A program made the position numbers and the translations under genes. Shown piece by piece: positions 36,531 through 44,565 of a DNA stretch of 64,000 nucleotides; the first letter of the stretch is position 1, and each line of letters begins with the position of its first letter. Under the pieces are notes generated by a model. It was given only the letters and a program-made list of their open reading frames with translations, searched no databases and had not been told where the DNA came from. Origin of the DNA: Propionibacteriaceae bacterium (lineage in GTDB: Bacteria; Actinomycetota; Actinomycetes; Propionibacteriales; Propionibacteriaceae); the NCBI GenBank assembly GCA_031261455.1, contig JAISJP010000019.1, positions 62,001 to 126,000 of the forward strand. Direction: 5' to 3'.

Positions 36531-36622
36531 ATTGGACTCCCTCCGCTGGCATTACCCAGATCAGGTTTCCCGGTCGAGAGCTTGCGCTCTCCTCTCAGCC
36601 TCGCTTGTGTGAGGCTCCCGTG
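36531..36622 (-). ncRNA. TPP riboswitch (THI element)
   Basis: On the minus strand the conserved blocks are in order: ACGGGAGCC, the P3 stem, GGCTGAGAGGA, a GAGCGCAAGCTC hairpin, ACCTGATCTGGGTAATGCC and AGCGGAGGGA. These are the diagnostic THI-box elements. It ends about 60 nt before the thiB ATG. A 6-bp hairpin (GCACTC, loop ATCC, GAGTGC) lies between aptamer and start codon. With no T-run it more likely controls translation than termination. Confidence 0.97.
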
Positions 36623-36663
36623 TCATCTTTCAACTTACCACAATCTGGTGCCATAGCGGGTGA

Positions 36664-36741
36664 GTTCTGCGACTACGCGCAGGAGGGCGCAACGCGGTCG
36701 CAGAATCCAGACACAAGGTTGATTCTGCGACCACGCACAGG
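36664..36741. repeat. Intergenic palindromic repeat copies
   Basis: TTCTGCGAC (36665-36673) and GTCGCAGAA (36697-36705) form a 9-bp inverted repeat, and a third half-copy, ATTCTGCGACCACGCACAGG, follows at 36722-36741. They lie between the TPP riboswitch and the end of the LPXTG gene. Confidence 0.65.
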
Positions 36742-36763
36742 TTGAGTGAGAGTTAACTCTCAG

Positions 36764-39184
36764 CTATGACCGCTTCTTGGGAGACAGCCCGGCACCTAGG
36801 GTTCCGATGCTGGCGAACAACATCAGGAGAGCCAAGGGGGCCGACGAGCCGTCCATGCCGCTACCAGTGTTTGGCAGCCCTGAGTTGGGCGCGCCTGATG
36901 GAGTGGTCACGTCCTCTGGAGTCTCCGGGGGCTGCACAACCGGCACTGGGGGCACGTTGTTTTCCGTCCACACGGCGTGCAACTCAATGCTCGACGTCAC
37001 CACAATGGCAACACCGGGCTGATGTGTGGCAGCAGGCGACTGGCCAGCCATCTTGAAGATTGCGCCGGGCTGTAAGAGCGGGAGGTTGCCGACGTGTCGC
37101 ATTTCCCAGCCTGAGAAGGTGTGACCGTCGCGAACCAGCGTTCCTTGACCTGCCACTAGATGTTCGTCACCGTTGGCAACAGGGACCGGATCGGGGACCG
37201 CACCGGCGGTGTGTCCAACAGACACGTAGGTGACAGTGCGCCACAAGATGTTCGGAGCCAGATCAATGGTCTCACTGCCGGGAGCATCAAGACCGAAGGT
37301 GGAGTTGCTGAGGGACGGCTCAACCGTCTCTGTGAAACCGTCGTAGTAGTCGTACGGCTTCTCGCAAGTGACGGAGTCGCCAACAGCCACGGAGGTTTCG
37401 AGGCAAGTCCAACCGGCCTGCGCCAGTTCGGCAACGTTGAGTTCACCGTCCACGTTGCCCGTGTTTTCGATGGTCAGGATCACAGCGGTATCGTCGTTGT
37501 TGAGACTCCAAGAGGTGTCAATGGACAGGTTGGCAGCAGAGTACTGAACGCTGAACTGGGTGGGGATTATCAAATCGCCGGTTCCACGCAAGTATGTGAT
37601 GGTGACGTCACAGGACTGCACCCCATCATCAAGCAGTTCCTGTGTTGCATAGCACGGATTCTGCGCATCATCTCCGCCGACAACGGCAGAGTCCCCGGAG
37701 TGAACTACAACACCATTGACTCGAATGTCACCATCGCTGTCATTAATGATTGTTGCCGTCACGGGATCGCCAACACTAGCCCCATGCGCAATGCCATATG
37801 TTGGGGTATCCGTAACGCTCCCGTCGATGATAAGTAGGCCGCTTTCGGTTCCGACAGCGCCCGTGGTGTCCCACTGGAATGAAGGACGAGTGGTGTTGTA
37901 GTGAATGCCGGGCCCAGTCCATATAGTCTCGCCATTTGCCCACAACATCTGAAGGGAAATCTGATAATAAGTCTCGACAACAGGTGTTGTGGGAGTAGTC
38001 CTCACGAACGCAAAACGGTGTGAGTTCCCGGCAGGGACCGTCTGACCCCAGAGAGACACGGATTCGCTGCCCGTGTTTGTGAACAGTGCCGTCCAGTTGT
38101 AAACAGTGTCCGTGTCTAGGTCGTTGATGGCAAAGAGCGGCCATTGCCAAGGCTCGGCGCTGGAGTTGGGATCGATGTAGCTACCCATGGGAGTGTCCAC
38201 GCCGTCAACGTCGATAATGGCATCAGACCAAGTGAAGGTGTGAGTAACTTCACCGTGGTAATACCATCCGAACTTGATATTCTGACTGTCTCCGTTCTCC
38301 CAGTACAAGTGAACATTGGTCCACGTTCCGGATACAAGGTTCACATAGAGTATGCGGTCATCCACACGGAAGCGTGCTGTCTCTCCGGGATCCAGAGTTG
38401 CCGTTTGTTGGAAGTTACTCATGTATTCGTCGTCCGGATTCGCCCAAATAGGCCAGCCAAGATCGACGTAAACTGACTCGTCGCCAGTATTGGTGAAGTC
38501 AACCCAGTTGGTGTGCTTGGCACCAATGATGCCTTGGACCTGTCCCATAAGCGCCACATCACTCGTCGGGTTGATGATCGAATAAGAGTCGCCATTGCTC
38601 GTCGCATTTGACCACAGCCACGTGTGAACGGGATCAGGGTCCGAAGGGGTGACATCAGTGGTCGTGATGGCCGCGCTGGCAGTGGCACAGGTGGTCACCT
38701 TGTTCTTGTCGCCATACTCATACCAACAGAATTCCGCCTCGGCGTACCACGAACCGCCGGTCTTCGGGACGGTAAACGATTTATTGATGTTCTTTGTCTT
38801 TCCATTGTCAACATTGCCAGTTGTCGACGAGTTGGTGCTCGATCCAGTCGCCGCATCGGTAATGGAAATATGCGTCGGGCTGACGAGAACCTGACGTACG
38901 CCAGAGTTATTCTCAAACACGAAATAGGGCTGACATGACTTGCCCGTGGGAACCAACACGCCCCACTCATATATGGGTTGATTACCCGAACACGTCACGT
39001 AATCCAAGTAAATGGAGATACCACCAGTGCCGTTAGACCAGTTATGTCCGCCAGCATTTGGCGTCATTACTGGATCCGAACCAGCCGCGTAGGCAGGGGA
39101 AGGAGAGATGGCGAATCCGCCGATAGTACAAACGATGGTGACGAACGCAGCCAGAATGCTGCGAATAGCCTTGGGGAACTCCAT
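36764..39184 (-). CDS. LPXTG-anchored cell-surface protein
   Basis: Large surface protein of 806 residues. A signal peptide of about 33 residues ends AYA. A long Thr/Ser/Asn-rich extracellular region follows, with several beta-rich segments of similar style (for example TVYNWTALFTNTGSESVSLW and WVDFTNTGDESVYVDLGWPI). An InlB-type (Listeria-Bacteroides) repeat with GHTFSGWEMRH and IELHAVWTENN lies near 670-745. The C-terminus has LPNTG (about 770), a hydrophobic segment and KKRS. A sortase A substrate, probably adhesive or structural. AGGAG precedes the ATG at 8 nt. No sortase gene is in the window. Confidence 0.9.
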   Translation of the reverse strand: MEFPKAIRSILAAFVTIVCTIGGFAISPSPAYAAGSDPVMTPNAGGHNWSNGTGGISIYLDYVTCSGNQPIYEWGVLVPTGKSCQPYFVFENNSGVRQVLVSPTHISITDAATGSSTNSSTTGNVDNGKTKNINKSFTVPKTGGSWYAEAEFCWYEYGDKNKVTTCATASAAITTTDVTPSDPDPVHTWLWSNATSNGDSYSIINPTSDVALMGQVQGIIGAKHTNWVDFTNTGDESVYVDLGWPIWANPDDEYMSNFQQTATLDPGETARFRVDDRILYVNLVSGTWTNVHLYWENGDSQNIKFGWYYHGEVTHTFTWSDAIIDVDGVDTPMGSYIDPNSSAEPWQWPLFAINDLDTDTVYNWTALFTNTGSESVSLWGQTVPAGNSHRFAFVRTTPTTPVVETYYQISLQMLWANGETIWTGPGIHYNTTRPSFQWDTTGAVGTESGLLIIDGSVTDTPTYGIAHGASVGDPVTATIINDSDGDIRVNGVVVHSGDSAVVGGDDAQNPCYATQELLDDGVQSCDVTITYLRGTGDLIIPTQFSVQYSAANLSIDTSWSLNNDDTAVILTIENTGNVDGELNVAELAQAGWTCLETSVAVGDSVTCEKPYDYYDGFTETVEPSLSNSTFGLDAPGSETIDLAPNILWRTVTYVSVGHTAGAVPDPVPVANGDEHLVAGQGTLVRDGHTFSGWEMRHVGNLPLLQPGAIFKMAGQSPAATHQPGVAIVVTSSIELHAVWTENNVPPVPVVQPPETPEDVTTPSGAPNSGLPNTGSGMDGSSAPLALLMLFASIGTLGAGLSPKKRS

Positions 39185-39300
39185 AGACCGTACTCCTGTG
39201 GTTTTGTTGCTGACAGCATAACGCTTACGCGCTTAGCTTCATTCCACCCCCCTGTAACCCTCCACTATTCCTTGAGTAATTCGGCACAATACAAAATCGC

Positions 39301-39375
39301 GTCATCTTGCGTGAAGACGCAAGATCCGCACTCGACGGATGGGTTCTGCGACTGCACCTAACGGTTGCGCACACA
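39301..39375. repeat. Intergenic palindromic repeat copies (compensated variant)
   Basis: Arms ATCTTGCG (39304-39311) and CGCAAGAT (39318-39325) with a 6-nt loop: both arms differ from the commoner ATCCTGCG/CGCAGGAT at the paired position, so pairing is kept. A degenerate second copy (TTCTGCGACTGCACC) begins at 39344. They lie between the LPXTG and radA genes. Confidence 0.7.
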
Positions 39376-39399
39376 GTGACAGGAAAGAAGAGCGCAGCC

Positions 39400-40788
39400 T
39401 CATGCGGCCAGGCGGAGGCGCTTCAGGTCTAGAACGCCGATGGCGTCGGAGACGGTGGCAACTTCTACTACGCGCAGCGAACCTAGCTCGCCACCAGCCT
39501 TGCGGGTGGTGTCGCGGGACCCGGCGGGCACTAGAGCTAGCTCGAAACCGAGCCGGGCCGCCTCAGTGAGGCGGCGTTCGGTGCCGGGGACGCGACGCAG
39601 CTCGCCTGCTAGACCGACCTCACCGATGGCGACCACGCGACGGGAGAACGCACGATCTACCGCCCCAGACGCCACGGCGATGGCTACCGCTAGGTCGGCT
39701 CCAGGGTCACTGACCCGCGCACCGCCTACAGTAGATACATACACGTCGTGGTGATGCACCGCGACGTGCGCGCGACGCTGCAACACGGCGAGGATCATCG
39801 CCACCCGCGAACCTTCAAGACCGCTTGTAACGCGGCGCAATGGCGCGTCACCACCCACTGCCGCAACGAGCGCCTGCACTTCGGTGAGCATCGGGCGTCG
39901 TCCCTCGATGGTAACTGTAAGCGCGGTGCCGGGAGTCGGTTCTTCGTGATGCGAGGTGAACAGTCCGGACGGGTCCGCAACTTCAGCTATGCCGTTGTCG
40001 CGCATCTCAAAGCACCCCACCTCATCTGCGGGGCCGAAACGGTTCTTGGTGGCCCGAACTATGCGGAACCCGGAGTGCCGATCCCCCTCAAAGCTCAATA
40101 CCGCGTCCACAAGGTGTTCCATGGTGCGCGGCCCGGCGATACTGCCGTCTTTGGTGACGTGGCCGATGATCACCACGCACATCCCGGTGCGTTTCGCCAC
40201 CCACACCAGCGCAGCCGTGACCTCCCGCACCTGGCTGACCCCGCCGGGAGTACCGTCCGCCTCGGCGCATCCGATGGTCTGCACGGAATCGACCACCAGC
40301 AGGGAGGGGTGAAGCTGTTCCACGTGCCCCAGCACTGTGCCCAACTCGGTTTCGGACGCCAAATACAGTGACGGTGCCAGCCCGCCGGTGCGCTCGGCCC
40401 TGAGTCGCACTTGGGAGGCGGATTCTTCGCCGCTGATATACAGGGCGTTTCGCCCTTGACTAGCCCATTTGGCCGCAGCGGCGAGCAGCAACGTCGATTT
40501 GCCCACTCCCGGCTCCCCCGCCAGCAGCACCACCTCGCCACCAACAAGACCACCACCCAGCACACGGTCAAGCTCCCCGATACCGATCCGGGTGCGCGGA
40601 GCCTCATCCATAGCCACCTCACCGATGGGCACGGCGCGCGCATCAGGAGCGACACTAGCGACAGCGCGCAGCTTGCCCGCGCCCCGCTCTGCCACCGTCC
40701 CCCAAGCTTGACACTCGCCACAGCGCCCCACCCAGCGCACGCTCGTCCAACCACACTCTGAGCACTCATAACCCGCAGTCTTTGCCAT
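39400..40788 (-). CDS. radA: DNA repair protein RadA
   Basis: RecA-like branch-migration helicase of 462 residues. It has the N-terminal C4 zinc finger (YECSECGWTSVRWVGRCGEC), Walker A LLAGEPGVGKSTLLL, the RadA-specific KNRFG in RATKNRFGPADEVGCFEM, and a C-terminal Lon-protease-like domain (with VSTVGGARVSDPGADLA) that lacks the protease dyad. It acts in recombinational repair. Length is normal. Intergenic repeats flank it on both sides. In many actinobacteria disA follows radA; it does not here. Confidence 0.96.
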   Translation of the reverse strand: MAKTAGYECSECGWTSVRWVGRCGECQAWGTVAERGAGKLRAVASVAPDARAVPIGEVAMDEAPRTRIGIGELDRVLGGGLVGGEVVLLAGEPGVGKSTLLLAAAAKWASQGRNALYISGEESASQVRLRAERTGGLAPSLYLASETELGTVLGHVEQLHPSLLVVDSVQTIGCAEADGTPGGVSQVREVTAALVWVAKRTGMCVVIIGHVTKDGSIAGPRTMEHLVDAVLSFEGDRHSGFRIVRATKNRFGPADEVGCFEMRDNGIAEVADPSGLFTSHHEEPTPGTALTVTIEGRRPMLTEVQALVAAVGGDAPLRRVTSGLEGSRVAMILAVLQRRAHVAVHHHDVYVSTVGGARVSDPGADLAVAIAVASGAVDRAFSRRVVAIGEVGLAGELRRVPGTERRLTEAARLGFELALVPAGSRDTTRKAGGELGSLRVVEVATVSDAIGVLDLKRLRLAA

Positions 40789-40926
40789 GTCTCAAACGCT
40801 AGCCGTCCCCACCGACAGTTTTTCTTGAGCAAGGTGTTGCTGCCCGGAGCGTCACTACTCAACCTGCACATGGCAAAGTTGGTCAGTTGGCTAACAAACC
40901 CGATTTGGTAAGGACTCTTAGCCTGC

Positions 40927-40955
40927 GTCATCCTGCGTGCAGTCGCAGGATCCAC
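40927..40955. repeat. Intergenic palindromic repeat copy
   Basis: Near-consensus copy: arms ATCCTGCG (40930-40937) and CGCAGGAT (40944-40951) with loop TGCAGT. It lies 3 bp from the stop of the downstream minus-strand gene (40959), placed where a 3'-end hairpin would be. Confidence 0.75.
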
Positions 40956-40958
40956 AGC

Positions 40959-41936
40959 CTACGGGTTGCGGGCGTCGTCGATGGCGTCGCGGAATGTGGT
41001 AGTAGCCCAAGCTTTCCAGTCGTCGAAGCTGATCGGGGTGGTCAACGGATTCCAGTCGACGTTCCACGCGACGACGTTACGGTACACGGCCGAGTGGATG
41101 GTCATCTCATAGTCGGTCTCAGTGGTGACCGTCTCCCATACTTGAACCTTACCAAGCAGGCCGAACGCGGTGGTGACCTTAGCGGTAGTCTCGGCGAGGT
41201 CGATGAACCCGCTCTGCTCTAGGCAGTCGAACGTGCCGCTGGCAAACGCCACCGCGTCGTCTCCCTCAAGGAATCGGATGAGCAGCATCGCGCTGTCCGA
41301 GTCGAATCCGGGGGAGGCCTCTTGACCGTCCTTCATCTTCTCGTTCAGACCGGTGAAGGCCGCGCAGTCTTGGACGCCATTGGACACACTGAAGTTCTCA
41401 AACGTGCCGATGCCAGTGGGGCCAGTACCACTCAGCTCCGCTGCCGCTCGCTTGAATGCGGCTGTGGTGATGGGCTTAGACGAGTTGTTCCACAGCACGC
41501 CACCGACGACGACAATGACGGCAACGACGATGCACACCGCATTGATTATGACGCCCACTTTGGTGACCTTCTTGGGGGCCTTGGCGGGTGCTGTTGCGGT
41601 ACCGGAAGGGAGCGCGTCAACTGGAGTTGCGGGCACCCAAGTCTGCTGCGTGGCTGCCGCAGCAGCAGCTAACGGGTCGAACGGAGCGTTGGGGTCAGGG
41701 GCACCGACGTGGTCCGCCGGGATGTCGGTGTCAGACGTCACAAAGGGGACTGGCTCGCCGTCGGGGGCGGGGGCGTCCGTCACCTCAGACCTAACCTCAG
41801 CCTCAGTCGGGGCTGAGGTGTTAGCCTCAACTGCGTCGCCACCGCTGACGATGCCAGACGCTACGTCGCTGACGTCCCCCACGGGCTCAATTCCTGGCAC
41901 TCCAGATGGCTCTTGCGGGTAATCCTCGCTTGACAT
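40959..41936 (-). CDS. Single-pass membrane-anchored protein of unknown function
   Basis: Not recognised. The 325-residue protein has an acidic, Pro/Ala/Thr-rich cytoplasmic N-terminus (about 1-120), a basic patch (APKKVTKVG), one membrane helix (VIINAVCIVVAVIVVVGGVL) and an extracellular domain of about 170 residues holding two cysteines (DCAAFTGL and FDCLEQSGF) that may form a disulfide. ATG 41936 is used because AGGAG lies 4 nt upstream. Such layouts are common in actinobacterial surface-associated proteins. A palindromic repeat lies just after the stop. Confidence 0.6.
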   Translation of the reverse strand: MSSEDYPQEPSGVPGIEPVGDVSDVASGIVSGGDAVEANTSAPTEAEVRSEVTDAPAPDGEPVPFVTSDTDIPADHVGAPDPNAPFDPLAAAAAATQQTWVPATPVDALPSGTATAPAKAPKKVTKVGVIINAVCIVVAVIVVVGGVLWNNSSKPITTAAFKRAAAELSGTGPTGIGTFENFSVSNGVQDCAAFTGLNEKMKDGQEASPGFDSDSAMLLIRFLEGDDAVAFASGTFDCLEQSGFIDLAETTAKVTTAFGLLGKVQVWETVTTETDYEMTIHSAVYRNVVAWNVDWNPLTTPISFDDWKAWATTTFRDAIDDARNP

Positions 41937-42038
41937 GTCACTCCTTAACTTGCGACTCATGCGTGTCTTGGCCGCTTTTCAACCCAACTCGTCGTCACGA
42001 CGTGGGACGACGGCGACACGCGCCATGAGCCGAAAGAG

Positions 42039-42111
42039 TATCCCCGAGCGGATTCGAACCGCCGTTACAGCCTTGAAAGGGCTGGGTCCTAGGCCTCTGG
42101 ACGACAGGGAC
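42039..42111 (-). tRNA. tRNA-Glu (anticodon TTC)
   Basis: Minus-strand cloverleaf of 73 nt: acceptor GTCCCTG pairs with CGGGGAT (with two G-U pairs) and discriminator A. The D-loop is GGCCTAGG, the anticodon stem CAGCC/GGCTG with loop CTTTCAA (anticodon TTC), and the T arm GGCGG-TTCGAAT-CCGCT. CCA is not encoded. Confidence 0.95.
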
Positions 42112-42320
42112 TCGGCAATGCACAATGCTACGGCAGGAGCGGGCAAAGATGCCAATAAAGGTGCAAAAGGGGGCAAAAAGTACGAACCGCGGGGATCAGG
42201 TGGCTTCCCCGGCGCTATGCGCCCCATCTGTTCAACCCGCGGTTGTGATGATGAATCTACTCGCGCTTGCCGGGTGATCGAAAAACTGTTGGCCTTCAAT
42301 CTCAAGCAGTGGTTTAGACC

Positions 42321-42965
42321 CTAGTTGTGGGACGTCGAGACAAACGTCTGGGCCGGGTCTGCCGTGGTGACGCTGAGTTCAAGAAACCCCAAGTCAGCGG
42401 CGGTTACGTCACCTGCACGCAGGTCAATAAACGTGATTGGAGTTGCCTGCGCGATTGCGGCCAACTCGGCCAGAGCGGTGGCATCTCCTGAGGCAGGCAC
42501 TAGCACCTGGAGCGTGAGTTTTCCGGCCATATGGTTGGCGACGAGCGTGTCGGCGGTCTGCTGTTCGACGCTGGGTGCCGCGATGATAAGCGGGGTGGTG
42601 GCCGTAGATGCCATGGTGAAGATGGGCAGTAGCTCACGCATCGACGTAATTGGATCGTTACAAACTAGCACGTTTACCCCTGCAAGGGACGATGTCTTAC
42701 TGGCGCCCTGCCCAAAACGGAGGTCAACCAGACGCAAAGACAGTGGCGTCATGCCCTCGGTGGCTAGTACGGTCGTCTGAGTGCGTAAACGGCTGGCGTT
42801 TCGAACCAGCTGTTCCTCTGTGACGTACTCTGGGGTGGTCTCCGGGTCGGTTGTGCCGGGGCGCTCTCTCTCGGCCCGCTTTCGGGTGCGACGATCCGCG
42901 AGCGCGGCAACCAGCATCGCCACGCCGCCCGCGCCCAAGATGGTAAGAAAACCGGGAGTATCCAC
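42321..42965 (-). CDS. Membrane-anchored GroEL-apical-domain-like protein
   Basis: Protein of 214 residues. An N-terminal hydrophobic helix (FLTILGAGGVAMLVAALA) followed by basic residues would anchor it. Its C-terminal half lines up by eye with the apical, substrate-binding domain of GroEL. EGM and the spacing around TEGMTPLSLRL recall GroEL EGMQFDRGYLS. VNVLVCNDPITSMRELLPIF, then TTPLIIAAPSVEQQTADTLV, ANHMAGKLTLQVLVPASGD, and ALAELAAIAQATPI, follow the order of GroEL (I-S-N-I-x-E-L-L-P, then P-L-L-I-I-A-E-x-V-E-x-x-A, then L-V-x-N-x-x-x-G-x-L). Equatorial and ATP-binding parts are absent. The role is unknown. The start codon is GTG with no ribosome site. Confidence 0.6.
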   Translation of the reverse strand: MDTPGFLTILGAGGVAMLVAALADRRTRKRAERERPGTTDPETTPEYVTEEQLVRNASRLRTQTTVLATEGMTPLSLRLVDLRFGQGASKTSSLAGVNVLVCNDPITSMRELLPIFTMASTATTPLIIAAPSVEQQTADTLVANHMAGKLTLQVLVPASGDATALAELAAIAQATPITFIDLRAGDVTAADLGFLELSVTTADPAQTFVSTSHN

Positions 42966-43142
42966 GGTTCAATCGTGCCACAGTGTCGGGTTCGTTGGGC
43001 GAATGCTTTCCCGTCGCCCTCGCGGCGACTCCTCCCATCCCTTGGGCGCAGATGCGGTAGCCACCCCCACCGCCGTCAACCACAGTCGTCACACCAGCCT
43101 GATCCGTGGGCGCTAGCACTGTACACAACCGTATACGCGGAG

Positions 43143-43148
43143 TACTAT
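43143..43148 (+). promoter_or_regulatory. -10 hexamer of leaderless DUF1684 gene promoter
   Basis: TACTAT followed by 6 nt and the ATG at 43155. No ribosome-binding site lies between them. Confidence 0.45.
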
Positions 43149-43154
43149 CTGTAC

Positions 43155-43937
43155 ATGCCCACAGACCCGACTTCCAAGTTCGCCGCATTTCGCGCCCGCC
43201 GCGAGGCCTATGCGTTGGCTCCCTTCTCCGACTCGGCGCTTATCGGCACCCACTACCTCAGCGAGACACCCGAAACTGTCGATCCCATTGCTGGCACCTG
43301 GTACGCCACACCCGATGCGGTGGTCGGCGTCGGTCTCGACCCGGCCGACGTCACCGACCTGCAAGAGGGCGTGGCTTGGGTGGACGGCAATCTGGTCTTT
43401 GCGCCAGAAAAGTCCGCAGTCTGGCGGGGGTTGCGGCTGCTCGCCATCGCGCGAATCGGACTGCTGGGTCTGCGCGTCTTTGACCCCGAAGCCGAGACGC
43501 GAACCACGCTGGCAGGCATTGATGTCTACGGCTACGACCCGCAGTGGGTCATCGAAGCCGAGTTTGTACTGCTTGCGCCTGAGGACGTGGAGATCACGCT
43601 GGTGACGGGACGCAAGGTGCCCGTCACTGTTACCGCACAGTTCACGTTCCAGCACCCTGTGGATGGGCAGTCGGTCACCATGCAGGTCAACGGCGAGATA
43701 GGCCAACCGACGTCCATCTCATTCCTTGACACGGCCGCCAAAGAGGCCGGGGCGCCGTTGCGTTTCCTGCCGATCCGCTGGCCGGAAGGTGGCGCTGGCA
43801 AGACTGTGGTTGACTTCAATTACGCCACCCTGCCGCCGTGCTCGTTCTCGCCCCATTTTATGTGCCCGCTGCCGCTGCCCGGCAACCGGTTGTCGTTCCC
43901 TGTCCGCGCAGGCGAACGCGCCCTGGTGCGAAAGTAA
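43155..43937 (+). CDS. DUF1684 domain protein
   Basis: Cytosolic protein of 260 residues. The start region (FAAFRARREAYALAPFSDSAL) and the C-terminal signature (VVDFNYATLPPCSFSPHFMC then PLPLPGNRLSFPVRAGER) define the DUF1684 family, whose function is unknown. The frame extends upstream to 42975, but the ATG at 43155 fits both the family N-terminus and a -10 hexamer 6 nt upstream. Divergent from the GroEL-like gene. A 628-bp gene-poor stretch follows. Confidence 0.85.
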   Translation: MPTDPTSKFAAFRARREAYALAPFSDSALIGTHYLSETPETVDPIAGTWYATPDAVVGVGLDPADVTDLQEGVAWVDGNLVFAPEKSAVWRGLRLLAIARIGLLGLRVFDPEAETRTTLAGIDVYGYDPQWVIEAEFVLLAPEDVEITLVTGRKVPVTVTAQFTFQHPVDGQSVTMQVNGEIGQPTSISFLDTAAKEAGAPLRFLPIRWPEGGAGKTVVDFNYATLPPCSFSPHFMCPLPLPGNRLSFPVRAGERALVRK

Positions 43938-44026
43938 CGTCGCCCAAGTGAGACCACATCTCCCAGTTGTACGAAGAACACTCTCTGAATTATGGACTCA
44001 TTTGTGGACGCCCGTGGACTCTAGGC

Positions 44027-44032
44027 TATACT
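44027..44032 (+). promoter_or_regulatory. Strong -10 hexamer upstream of mini-ORF
   Basis: TATACT is one base from consensus and is followed by 7 nt and an ATG. A TTGTGG at 44002-44007 is a loose -35 at long spacing. It is among the best -10 matches seen in the window's intergenic regions. Confidence 0.5.
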
Positions 44033-44039
44033 GGTCTTT

Positions 44040-44117
44040 ATGGCGTACCACACGACACTCAAATTTGCGGCTGACTGGGCGCATCGCACCCCAGCGGCTA
44101 CCTACTGTCGTCTCTGA
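44040..44117 (+). CDS. Putative leaderless 25-codon ORF
   Basis: ATG at 44040, 7 nt after TATACT, reads 25 codons beginning MAYHTTLKFAADWAHRTPAA and stops at 44117. There is no ribosome site, as expected for a leaderless message. The 25-residue peptide is basic and not membrane-like, with no match I know. It could be a leader peptide for the structured RNA downstream, or a chance ORF over a non-coding RNA. Confidence 0.3.
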   Translation: MAYHTTLKFAADWAHRTPAATYCRL

Positions 44118-44156
44118 CATCGCGACCTGAGCCAACAGGTACCAGCAGGCTTTCAC

Positions 44157-44208
44157 CGTTTTCGGTCGGCTCACCTCAAGACGGAGTGAGCAGAAAGAGC
44201 CGAAAACG
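44157..44208 (+). ncRNA. Hairpin 1 of candidate structured RNA
   Basis: CGTTTTCGG (44157-44165) and GGCTC (44168-44172) pair with GAGCCGAAAACG (44197-44208). A nested GCTCAC/GTGAGC stem sits inside. It lies about 130 nt from the predicted transcription start. No known RNA family is recognised. Confidence 0.35.
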
Positions 44209-44288
44209 CAGCAGACGCGGGCGCAAAGCATCAAGGACACGTTTCCTCCTTTTCGTGACTCCTTGTTGCCTGTCCGGGCATGAGCACT

Positions 44289-44335
44289 GCCTTGGGAGGG
44301 CAGGGTTCGGGGGCTTTCCCTGGCCCTCCCAAGGC
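44289..44335 (+). ncRNA. Hairpin 2 of candidate structured RNA
   Basis: GCCTTGGGAGGGC (44289-44301) and GCCCTCCCAAGGC (44323-44335) give 13 perfect pairs, extended by AGGG/CCCT past one bulged G. There is no T-run after it, so it is not a classical terminator, but it could end or protect a transcript from 44040. Confidence 0.45.
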
Positions 44336-44420
44336 GGTGTGGCTGTGGCTGCTGCGGCAATGACTTGGACTCGGTTTGTGCCTGCTTTGGGTCTGGTTTG
44401 GGCCTTATCGCCCGGCTGAG

Positions 44421-44470
44421 TTATCCACAGGCTGGCTCTTTTTGGTCTTTTTGAAAAAGTTATCCACAGA
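44421..44470 (+). promoter_or_regulatory. Two TTATCCACAG boxes upstream of Tad locus 2
   Basis: TTATCCACAGG (44421-44431) is the exact reverse complement of the right arm at both locus 1 promoters. TTATCCACAGA (44460-44470) repeats it in the same orientation 39 bp on. Both contain the DnaA-box 9-mer TTATCCACA. They are direct here rather than inverted, and sit about 95-145 bp before the first Tad gene. Confidence 0.55.
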
Positions 44471-44565
44471 TTTTTTTGGTCACCGTTCTTTTGGGTCTGC
44501 GATCCACTAACGTTGCGTTCTCCACCCCAGGAAGCCGGGTGGTAGCGAGTGTTAAGGGGCAGCAG

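Larger units (their letters stand above)
43938..44565. other. 628-bp intergenic region with promoter, mini-ORF, hairpins and boxes
   Basis: Between the DUF1684 gene and Tad locus 2. It holds, in order: a strong TATACT -10 with a leaderless 25-codon ORF (44040-44117), two large inverted repeats (44157-44208 and 44289-44335), two TTATCCACAG boxes in direct orientation (44421-44470), and a possible -10 (TAACGT, 44508-44513) before the first Tad gene. The remaining sequence has no protein-like ORF. Confidence 0.5.

Noticed and set aside
44289..44335. Classical rho-independent terminator
   Set aside because: The stem is strong but is followed by GTGTGGCTG rather than a T-run, so it is reported as a structured element only.
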